A stretch of DNA of 13,935 nucleotides, from NCBI GenBank assembly GCA_002408065.1, contig DHQI01000100.1, forward strand, positions 400-14,334, read 5' to 3'. This stretch comes from Bacteroidales bacterium UBA5342 (GTDB lineage Bacteria; Bacteroidota; Bacteroidia; Bacteroidales; UBA5342). Under the pieces are notes generated by a model that had not been told where the DNA came from, did not search any database, and was given only the letters and a program-made list of their open reading frames with translations. The position numbers and the translations under genes were made by a program. Shown here piece after piece: positions 7,337-13,935 of this stretch; the first letter of the stretch is position 1, and each line of letters starts with the position of its first letter.

Positions 7337-10300
7337 TCAATTCACCATCAAAGAATCAGCATTGATATTTTTATCATCGTAGGAATCAGGAGAACTTTCC
7401 GAATCACGATCTTCCTCAATATCATCCTCTTCTTCTTTCAGAATGGCATCCATTGCTCTTTTATCTTTGCGTTTAAACAACCAATCTTTTAAGGTCGTAA
7501 ACTCTTTTTCGTAAGCGATACCGGCCCCTTGTTTCATATTCGAATTTTCGTAAAGAATATCGTCATTCTGATGGCTATAAGCTTTTAGCTTTATACTCTC
7601 ACTGATTTTCAGCTCAACATCCACTTCCCCCACAAAGTTACTGTTTACGTTAGGCGGACGCGCCTCAGCAGCATAGTCTTGATAGCCTACATTACCATTC
7701 ACCGTTAGGCGGTCATCAAAAAGCTGCGTGGAAATTATGACCTGATACTCATCTGGAGAAAGCCCCTCACCTACAACCTCTTGCTCTGGTGTCCATCGCA
7801 CGCCTAAATCAAAATTATCGCTAATCTGCGACATCCAATTGCTCAATTGGTTAGACATAAATTCGGATACCGTAACAGCAGCCACACTGGCAAACTGCTC
7901 ATTGGTTTGTGAAGCAGTAGCATCAGTATAATACTCCGGCGTGTAAAAGCTATTCATTATCAGCAAAGAAAGCACTTGACGACTCATTTCCTCTTCAGTA
8001 TCTATAATGCTACTCACACTTTGCTGCGTTTCCTCATCAGTATTCGGCAATTCAATATCAAAAGCAATATCCGGTTGCGACAAACGCCGTTTAAGGTACA
8101 ACATCACATTCACTGGCACACGACGATTTTTACTCGATTCGCTAATAGCATCAGGCATAAGGTTATATAATGACGCACGCGCCTGATATTGCGCCGTAAT
8201 ATCCATCATTGCATCGCCTGGTTTTCCACTCCATTGCAATGTACTTCCGGAAACGATGTCGAAACGCTTATTAAATACCTGCTGAATAGTGAAAAGATAA
8301 TCCCCGCGCTCTATTTCGTATTCTCCAAAAAGCTGGAATGGTTGCCCTTGCTCGAATTTAATATTCAAATTACCTTTACCGGCAGCTTCTATTACTTCAC
8401 CAGACTGTGGATCAAACTCTAAACGTAACAATGCTTCAGGCGTCACATCAAAATTCATATCCACTATCAAATGTTTTGTTGGATAAACCTCCTCGGCCAT
8501 TGTTATTAAAGAACTTAGTCCTACCTCCTCAACAAGCTCTTCAGGCTTTTTATAAGTGATGAAATTATTGGTACTGGCAGTAGATATCGGCGTGAGCGGC
8601 ACAGTAAGAAAAGAACCATTCATAGTGCGTGCACTAGACCCAATAAGAGTCTGTTTTTCTGTGGTTTGAATAGTCACAGCTCCACCAAAATAAACATCAC
8701 CAAAAAAATACTCATTCTCGGAAGCATCTGTATTGAGTGCCATCAACCTATCTGATTCAATCAAAATATTGGCCAGCATATTCTTATACCCCGTATGTAC
8801 CACTTCTCCAGTCACAAAACCATAGTTACCCTCCTGATCTTGTATCATCGTATTCTCAAAAACAAAGCGATTTTTATCAAAATATATGGAATCGTTTATA
8901 TAGAAGTCGGTACTTAGATAGTCAATATGAAACTGCCCCTGATCCACCTTTACTGCTCCATACAATTCCGGAGCTGACATAGGCCCCGAAACTTGTAAAT
9001 GACCAAAGCCTCGTCCTTGAAGTCCGGTCATAGTGCGCTCCAGATAGGGCTGAAGAAACTGAATATCAAAACCCTCAAGGTCTACATCAATATCCAGAGA
9101 ATCGCTAGAAGGATAATAGGCTCCTAAAGCACCTATTAAAGTAGAGCCATCCTGTGGTGCTACACAATCAACCAAAAGACGTAACTCCTTGAGCTCTCCT
9201 TTCCACTCACTCACTGCAGTAAAATCCCCTAAAGCAGATTCATTCAACACCATATCAGCAACCAAGAGATCAGAGATAAGTATAGGTTCTTCGAGCACTC
9301 TATACAATTCTGCCTGACCACTCATTTTACCACCAAAAGTAAAATTATGTACACTCAAAAAACGACTTACATCCTTCAAATCAAAATCATTGACCTCAAA
9401 CCGCAAAGTGTCTGAAATCTTAGTAGAGGCAATACCATCTAAAGCAAAATAACTGTCTGTATGATTAAATATTAAACTATCGATAGTAATATGCTTTTCC
9501 CTCATGGCTATCTGATGATGATTAAGGTGCCATAAAGTATCAGCAAAAACAAATTCAGAGGGCATCACCTCCATAATTACTTCCATATCGCGACCATAGG
9601 GTTGCAACCATAGATTCGCATTAAAATCCCCCCTGTATTCCTCTAAGTCATCGTTCTCCCAATGTGTATAAATTCGAGCTGTATCATCGGCGACATTAAG
9701 GTTAAAATTAATATTATCCATCACGTGATCACCACCAAAAGTAAACTGATTCACCAATACATGGCTATTCATTTGCCGGGGTGAATTATTTACTCTTATT
9801 GATATAGAATCCAACAGTTGCTCTCTTGTAAGCAGATAAGGCACATCAGCTTCCAACTCATAATAATCAGCCGGAGCATCTATCACCCCACTAAGCACCG
9901 AAAAACCATTAGCCCTTAATGGCATATCCAGAACAGAGGCTAAAGCTTTCATATCACTTATTTCAAAAGCAAAAGAAAAGTCATTCTCAACATCACTCTT
10001 AGGCTTTACAAAAACTCTCGGAATATGCTTCATATGCTTTTTCAGTGACGTATTAAAATAACCTAAGATCTCCGAAAAATTATATGACCCCAATATTAAA
10101 CCATTCACATATTCAGAACTCAAAACGATGGAAGGCATTGCATCCAAGGGTTTGAAGCTGAACTGTATACTATCCGTTATAAATTGGCCATACTCGGTAT
10201 TGACTGTAAGACTGTCTATTGTCATATAGCCATTCAGGTTATCAACTTTGTCTCCAGAGAGTTTGGAATCCAAATGAAGCTGCAAGTTTAGCTGCTCATA

Positions 10301-11956
10301 ACTATCCACAAGCTTAGCATGAGCCAAATCCATTTTATGCAAATCCAAAGTAAAATTAAACTTTGGTTCTGCACTATAAAAATCTACCTCACCGCTAAAA
10401 TCCAACTCTGCATTAGGATCATCTACCGTAAGTATGCCATTAAAATAACGACGATCGACTCCTCCTTCTAAGGCAATATTTTGATAATTGTAATCCTGAA
10501 TACCAATCTTAGAAACTTGTCCTTTGAAATAGTGCTCCAGATCACCATTACCATCCCGCTGGCCCTGAAGATGGAAACGACCGGATGCCCGGCCCAATAT
10601 CTCTGAGGTTTGTAAAGCCTTACCCAACTGAAAAGCATAAGTCGATAAGTCACCCTCATAGGCCAAAAACTTCAGACTGTCGTCGAAACTCACCCTTAAA
10701 TTATTTTTTAGCTTACCATAGTGTGTCTTAACCACCCCCACAGACGAAATATTTTTCAGGCCTCCGTCAACCTCCCCCTCGTAGCTTATTGCTCCCCAAT
10801 GCCTATATGGGCTATAATCAAAAGTTGATTCGGGGGACAGAGTATTATATAACACAGCAAGTTCTACAACATCAAGCTCTAAATTATGAAAATTCAGATT
10901 ATAATTTAAAGAGTCAATGTGTGTAAGCTGATTCAAAGCAAGATCAAAACGAACATCAAGAGTAGAGTCTACTCTCAAATGTAAGTTTTGTCCTGTGAGC
11001 TCATCCATCCTACCTTCAATTTTTCCATCCACTAGCAGTGTTTTATCCACCACATATTTCTGAGGAAGAAAAAACGCTAAATCTTGTCCACTAACAATGC
11101 TATTGTTAGACTGCAAACTAAGCTGCCATTCATCTGTCGAAGCAGCTCGCAGAGGCTTACCATCAGCATAAAGAGCTACTTTGCGCAACATCAAAAAAGA
11201 GTTGGCGGTAGTAGCCGAAAAATTGGAGAGTTGAAGGCCGTCATCCGCTATCTGCATATGCCCACTGGCTTGCTGTAAATCAAAGCCATTAAGAAGTTTA
11301 AAGTTTAACTTTTCCAAATTGATTTTCCCTGGTGCAATATGGGTCTCTAAATCGAAAGACAAAAACTCAACATTTTCTTTGTTCAGGAGCGCCACATCAA
11401 AGTCTCCCCCTTCAAGTGCCACATCATTAAAGTTGACTTTCCAGCGCAAGGAATCGGGTTTGTCAGGATTATATAACGAATCCACCAAAAACATAAAGTT
11501 GAGTACACTATCAGCATCTTGTGAAATATTGATGTATGGCTGAGTTAATTGCAAAACGGAAAGGCTGACAAAACGGGTGTTACGATTCATCGAATCAAGC
11601 TCAGCATAAGCACGTGGGGCATAGAGCAAGGTGTCGTTATTCTTATCTTCAATATAAAGATCCGTGATTTCCAACTCGCGAAACTGAGAGAATGAAACCT
11701 GGGAAGCCCTGAATTTTGTATCGGTACGTTTAGACAGCTCCATGAGCAAACGTTGACCAATAAGATTCTGCACAGGCCTGGTAATAAGCATATAATAAGC
11801 ACCAAAACTCATAGAAGTAATGGCAGCTATTATAATAATTGATATTTTAAGCCACTTTTTAATACCTTTGTGCTCTTTTTTCAAGGGTTTAAACAAATAA
11901 GATACTGCTAAATACTTGCAAAAGAATTGCCAAAACAGCTCAAATTTGCATCCCAT
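7337..11956 (-). CDS. tamB: TamB-like translocation/assembly module protein (AsmA/TamB family)
   Basis: The product is 1539 residues from the ATG at 11956. A single membrane anchor (about residues 36-56) is followed by R-P-V-Q-N-L-I-G-Q-R-L-L, then a very long periplasmic body of repeated beta-strand units of the AsmA/TamB type. The C-terminal part (from about 1080 to 1490) is the TamB (DUF490) domain. It contains L-N-I-K-F-E-Q-G-Q-P-F-Q-L-F-G-E-Y-E-I and late strands such as V-I-I-S-T-Q-L-F-D-D-R-L-T-V. The family forms a periplasmic lipid-transport or assembly bridge to the outer membrane; in proteobacteria it works with TamA, which is absent here. The last ~45 residues are strongly acidic and look disordered. 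The 24 residues before a TTG at 11882-11884 look unlike the family, so translation may start there, giving K-K-E-H-K-G-I-K-K-W directly before the anchor. Confidence 0.92.
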   Translation of the reverse strand: MGCKFELFWQFFCKYLAVSYLFKPLKKEHKGIKKWLKISIIIIAAITSMSFGAYYMLITRPVQNLIGQRLLMELSKRTDTKFRASQVSFSQFRELEITDLYIEDKNNDTLLYAPRAYAELDSMNRNTRFVSLSVLQLTQPYINISQDADSVLNFMFLVDSLYNPDKPDSLRWKVNFNDVALEGGDFDVALLNKENVEFLSFDLETHIAPGKINLEKLNFKLLNGFDLQQASGHMQIADDGLQLSNFSATTANSFLMLRKVALYADGKPLRAASTDEWQLSLQSNNSIVSGQDLAFFLPQKYVVDKTLLVDGKIEGRMDELTGQNLHLRVDSTLDVRFDLALNQLTHIDSLNYNLNFHNLELDVVELAVLYNTLSPESTFDYSPYRHWGAISYEGEVDGGLKNISSVGVVKTHYGKLKNNLRVSFDDSLKFLAYEGDLSTYAFQLGKALQTSEILGRASGRFHLQGQRDGNGDLEHYFKGQVSKIGIQDYNYQNIALEGGVDRRYFNGILTVDDPNAELDFSGEVDFYSAEPKFNFTLDLHKMDLAHAKLVDSYEQLNLQLHLDSKLSGDKVDNLNGYMTIDSLTVNTEYGQFITDSIQFSFKPLDAMPSIVLSSEYVNGLILGSYNFSEILGYFNTSLKKHMKHIPRVFVKPKSDVENDFSFAFEISDMKALASVLDMPLRANGFSVLSGVIDAPADYYELEADVPYLLTREQLLDSISIRVNNSPRQMNSHVLVNQFTFGGDHVMDNINFNLNVADDTARIYTHWENDDLEEYRGDFNANLWLQPYGRDMEVIMEVMPSEFVFADTLWHLNHHQIAMREKHITIDSLIFNHTDSYFALDGIASTKISDTLRFEVNDFDLKDVSRFLSVHNFTFGGKMSGQAELYRVLEEPILISDLLVADMVLNESALGDFTAVSEWKGELKELRLLVDCVAPQDGSTLIGALGAYYPSSDSLDIDVDLEGFDIQFLQPYLERTMTGLQGRGFGHLQVSGPMSAPELYGAVKVDQGQFHIDYLSTDFYINDSIYFDKNRFVFENTMIQDQEGNYGFVTGEVVHTGYKNMLANILIESDRLMALNTDASENEYFFGDVYFGGAVTIQTTEKQTLIGSSARTMNGSFLTVPLTPISTASTNNFITYKKPEELVEEVGLSSLITMAEEVYPTKHLIVDMNFDVTPEALLRLEFDPQSGEVIEAAGKGNLNIKFEQGQPFQLFGEYEIERGDYLFTIQQVFNKRFDIVSGSTLQWSGKPGDAMMDITAQYQARASLYNLMPDAISESSKNRRVPVNVMLYLKRRLSQPDIAFDIELPNTDEETQQSVSSIIDTEEEMSRQVLSLLIMNSFYTPEYYTDATASQTNEQFASVAAVTVSEFMSNQLSNWMSQISDNFDLGVRWTPEQEVVGEGLSPDEYQVIISTQLFDDRLTVNGNVGYQDYAAEARPPNVNSNFVGEVDVELKISESIKLKAYSHQNDDILYENSNMKQGAGIAYEKEFTTLKDWLFKRKDKRAMDAILKEEEDDIEEDRDSESSPDSYDDKNINADSLMVN

Positions 11957-11969
11957 TTAACATAACTTA

Positions 11970-11977
11970 CAAAAGTA
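11970..11977 (-). promoter_or_regulatory. Candidate -7 box for tamB
   Basis: The minus strand reads TACTTTTG, an exact TAnnTTTG match. Transcription would begin near 11966, only about 10 bases before the ATG at 11956 but about 80 bases before the alternative TTG start at 11884. No TTTG is seen at the -33 distance. Confidence 0.4.
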
Positions 11978-12042
11978 ACGAAAAAATCGTGTGAAAATTA
12001 CGCATTACTAACATTTTGTGGAAAAACCTGTTGTAAAGAAGT

Positions 12043-12050
12043 TAAATTTG
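12043..12050 (+). promoter_or_regulatory. Candidate -7 box for tsaD
   Basis: The plus strand reads TAAATTTG, an exact TAnnTTTG match. A TTTG lies upstream at 12015-12018, about 4 bases further away than the ideal -33 spacing. The transcript would have a leader of about 80 bases, which consists mostly of the heptamer array at 12051-12132. Confidence 0.4.
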
Positions 12051-12132
12051 GCTATTAGCTTATAGCTATTAGCCTTTTAAAAGTACAAATATAATCAGCC
12101 AAAAGCTAAAAGCTAATGGCCTAAAGCTTTAA
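12051..12132. repeat. Two inverted arrays of GCY-led heptamers in the tsaD leader
   Basis: Four consecutive 7-base units lie at 12051-12078: GCTATTA, GCTTATA, GCTATTA, GCCTTTT. Five lie at 12098-12132: GCCAAAA, GCTAAAA, GCTAATG, GCCTAAA, GCTTTAA. Every unit starts GCT or GCC. The segments 12050-12074 and 12097-12121 are also inverted copies of each other, matching at 20 of 25 positions, so the transcript could fold into a long imperfect hairpin with a 22-base loop. The array ends 3 bases before the tsaD TTG start. It could be a dispersed Bacteroidota repeat, a leader regulating tsaD, or both. Confidence 0.7.
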
Positions 12133-12135
12133 CAC

Positions 12136-13158
12136 TTGAAACCAACATACATCCTCGGCATAGAATCCTCCTGTGATGATACATCAGCCGCTGTCCTTCG
12201 CGATGGTGTGGTACTTTCTAACATCATAGCCGGACAAAAAGTGCACGAAAAATACGGCGGTGTAGTCCCTGAACTGGCTAGTCGTGCTCATCAACAAAAC
12301 ATTGTTCCAGTAATTGATATAGCTATCAAAGAGGCTGGCATTAACAAAGAAGATCTCAGCGCTATTGCTTTTACCCGAGGTCCCGGTCTTTTGGGCTCTT
12401 TGCTTGTCGCAACATCTTTTACAAAGGGCCTTTCACGCGCTTTAGACATCCCCATGGTGGAAGTCAACCACCTGCAAGCCCATGTTCTAGCGCATTATGT
12501 AAAACAAGATGAGAACGACACTGAACAACCTGGTTTTCCGCATATCTGCCTACTGGTTTCAGGGGGTAATTCCCAAATTGTTTTGGTCAAAAACTACGAT
12601 GATATGGAAATTATAGGTCAAACCATCGACGATGCTGCAGGAGAAGCCTTTGATAAATGTGCTAAAGTAATGGGGCTTCCCTATCCCGGCGGCCCTATCA
12701 TCGACAAACTGGCACAAGAAGGTAACCCGGAAGCTTTTGAATTCAACAAACCTAAGTTACCGGGTCTGAACTACAGCTTTAGCGGACTAAAAACCTCTTT
12801 TCTCTATTTTTTACGCGATCAGCTTAAAGAGAATAAACACTTCATTGAGGAAAACAAAGCAGACCTAGCAGCTTCTCTGCAGAAAACAATCATTGACATT
12901 CTGCTCGGAAAACTAAAACGAGCGATGCGTGAAACCGGTGTCACCGAAATTAGCGTAGGGGGGGGCGTTTCTGCCAATTCAGGCTTACGTAATGAACTGA
13001 CGACATTGGCCCAAAAACACCGATGGAAATTACATCTGCCGCCTTTGTCGTTTACTACCGACAATGCCGCCATGGTGGCCATTACAGGACACTATAAGTA
13101 CCTTAAACAAGAATTTGTGAGCTATAACGTAGTACCATATTCACGGGCAACAATATAA
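12136..13158 (+). CDS. tsaD: tRNA N6-adenosine threonylcarbamoyltransferase subunit TsaD
   Basis: The 340-residue cytoplasmic enzyme transfers the threonylcarbamoyl group to A37 of tRNAs reading ANN codons (t6A), working with TsaB and TsaE. Family motifs are intact. The N-terminal ATPase fold begins I-L-G-I-E-S-S-C-D-D-T-S-A-A-V (6-20), followed by G-G-V-V-P-E-L-A-S-R-A-H (41-52). The metal-binding pair is in N-H-L-Q-A-H (His 112 and His 116), with L-L-V-S-G-G-N-S-Q (139-147), I-D-D-A-A-G-E-A-F-D-K (164-174), G-G-G-V-S-A-N-S-G-L-R (275-285) and the third metal ligand Asp 309 in T-T-D-N-A-A-M. Length is normal for the family. It must start at the TTG at 12136: the motif I-E-S-S-C-D-D begins nine residues in and the first in-frame ATG is codon 107. 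It is divergent from tamB, and the leader carries the heptamer arrays. Confidence 0.97.
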   Translation: MKPTYILGIESSCDDTSAAVLRDGVVLSNIIAGQKVHEKYGGVVPELASRAHQQNIVPVIDIAIKEAGINKEDLSAIAFTRGPGLLGSLLVATSFTKGLSRALDIPMVEVNHLQAHVLAHYVKQDENDTEQPGFPHICLLVSGGNSQIVLVKNYDDMEIIGQTIDDAAGEAFDKCAKVMGLPYPGGPIIDKLAQEGNPEAFEFNKPKLPGLNYSFSGLKTSFLYFLRDQLKENKHFIEENKADLAASLQKTIIDILLGKLKRAMRETGVTEISVGGGVSANSGLRNELTTLAQKHRWKLHLPPLSFTTDNAAMVAITGHYKYLKQEFVSYNVVPYSRATI

Positions 13159-13221
13159 GACAATTCAAAATTCGGGATGAACGATTTTACATTAACATCT
13201 TTCATGCCTTATTTTTAACCT

Positions 13222-13246
13222 TTTCGGTTACTGATGGTAACTGAAG
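13222..13246 (+). terminator. Hairpin after tsaD, possible terminator
   Basis: TTTCGGTTAC and GTAACTGAAG form a 10-base stem (two G-U wobbles in RNA) around a 5-base loop TGATG. A run of five T residues follows at 13252-13256, slightly further from the stem than usual. It lies 63 bases after the tsaD stop and 20 bases before the next ATG. It may end the tsaD transcript or be a leader hairpin of the next gene. Confidence 0.4.
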
Positions 13247-13266
13247 CATCATTTTTCATTAATAAT

Positions 13267-13935
13267 ATGGATTTAATACCTTTAGAATTTCAAGATCACT
13301 ATAAAAAGATCTTAGAATATATCAACGCTTATAAAAACGGCGTCACCTCGGATGCAATGCAATCGTATGGCATTGCTTATGCTAAAAATTTTGGCGCTTC
13401 AATGGTGGATTTGCGCCGTATAGCTGAACGCTTCCGCAACAGCCATGATTTCTCCAACTTATTATGGGAGAAAGGCTGGCGCGAGACTTACATCCTCTCT
13501 ACTTTGCTCGATGAACCGGAAACCTACTCACTAGAACTATTAGGAAGCAGAGTTTCCGGCGCTCCCACTTTTGAAATTTTGGAACAGTTCGCCTACAACG
13601 TGGCTTGGCGTATAGACTTTCTAGACGAATATTTTTCTCATGTGGACGACCGCACTTCAAAAGAAATGCATTACTTCCTCATCAAAAGCACCACTTACCA
13701 ACTGATGAAGAAGAAAATCACCGCTAAAGTGGCTTGGGAACGCATTGCTAAATTCACATTTTCTGACAGCGCTGCTATCCTAAACGTATTGCAAAATCTG
13801 ATGCTACGTATTACTGCAGAAGACAATAACCTACACTCTGATGTCGTAGATTTTTGCGAAAGTCATGAAGGAGAAGCCTGGGAAATGCTAGCGGATGTGG
13901 TACGGGAGTATGGGGTCTCAAGGGTCGCCAGAGGC
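13267..13935 (+). CDS. AlkD-like DNA alkylation repair family protein (3' end beyond window)
   Basis: The frame from the ATG at 13267 is open for 223 codons to the window edge, so the stop is not seen. The product is all-helical, with no signal peptide or membrane segment. It contains V-D-L-R-R-I-A-E-R-F followed by L-L-W-E-K-G-W-R-E-T-Y-I-L-S-T-L-L-D-E-P, then F-A-Y-N-V-A-W-R-I-D-F-L-D. This matches the DNA alkylation repair (AlkD, PF08713) family in its Bacteroidota form: HEAT-like helical repeats, a conserved tryptophan-lysine/arginine-glutamate segment after the first repeats, and regular short repeats. AlkD proteins excise alkylated bases, but many relatives are only predicted, so enzymatic activity is inferred. 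It follows tsaD in the same direction after 108 bases, with a hairpin between them, so co-transcription is uncertain. No good -7 box is seen; TATTTTTA at 13210 is a weak approximation. Confidence 0.75.
   Translation, partial: MDLIPLEFQDHYKKILEYINAYKNGVTSDAMQSYGIAYAKNFGASMVDLRRIAERFRNSHDFSNLLWEKGWRETYILSTLLDEPETYSLELLGSRVSGAPTFEILEQFAYNVAWRIDFLDEYFSHVDDRTSKEMHYFLIKSTTYQLMKKKITAKVAWERIAKFTFSDSAAILNVLQNLMLRITAEDNNLHSDVVDFCESHEGEAWEMLADVVREYGVSRVARG

Noticed and set aside
7174..7365. 63-codon rightward open frame after the ATPase gene, a possible cargo peptide
   Set aside because: It has no leader or double-glycine motif, no signal peptide, no family resemblance, and it runs into the 3' end of tamB on the other strand. 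It looks like chance.

Overview
The window looks like chromosomal DNA of a member of the Bacteroidota. The protein families, the tamB-tsaD divergent pair, the poor use of Shine-Dalgarno sites and several exact matches to the Bacteroidota -7 promoter box (TAnnTTTG) all point that way. The order or genus cannot be fixed from the sequence alone. I see no tRNA, rRNA, CRISPR array, insertion sequence or phage gene.

Region 1 (1-896) is AT-rich and holds no intact gene. Its one recognisable content is a decayed leftward gene (229-591). It has a signal peptide and a carboxypeptidase-regulatory-like (beta-sandwich) domain, but two in-frame stop codons interrupt it early.

Region 2 (897-7141) is a rightward five-gene cluster for one tripartite export machine. 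The order is membrane-fusion adaptor 1, FtsX/MacB-type permease, TolC-family outer-membrane channel, membrane-fusion adaptor 2, and ABC ATPase. In MacAB-TolC the ATPase and permease are one protein and there is one adaptor. Here the ATPase is separate and there are two clearly paralogous but diverged adaptors. The parts would span both membranes: the ATPase drives the permease, the adaptors bridge the periplasm, and the TolC-like protein forms the exit duct. No cargo gene or regulator lies beside them, so the substrate is unknown.

Region 3 (7142-11956) is a short convergent intergenic gap followed by a long leftward tamB-like gene. Its product is an inner-membrane-anchored periplasmic protein of the AsmA/TamB group, linked to outer-membrane biogenesis.

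Region 4 (11957-13935) holds the divergent tamB/tsaD control region, tsaD itself, and the start of an AlkD-like gene that runs off the right edge. tsaD encodes the tRNA threonylcarbamoyladenosine transferase subunit and starts at TTG. The control region contains a -7 box facing each way. It also has an unusual pair of inverted arrays of 7-base units (GCY followed by four mostly A/T bases). The second array ends three bases before the tsaD start codon.

The most interesting points are the two-adaptor exporter, the heptamer array in the tsaD leader, and the young pseudogene at the left. None of these alone proves a new system.
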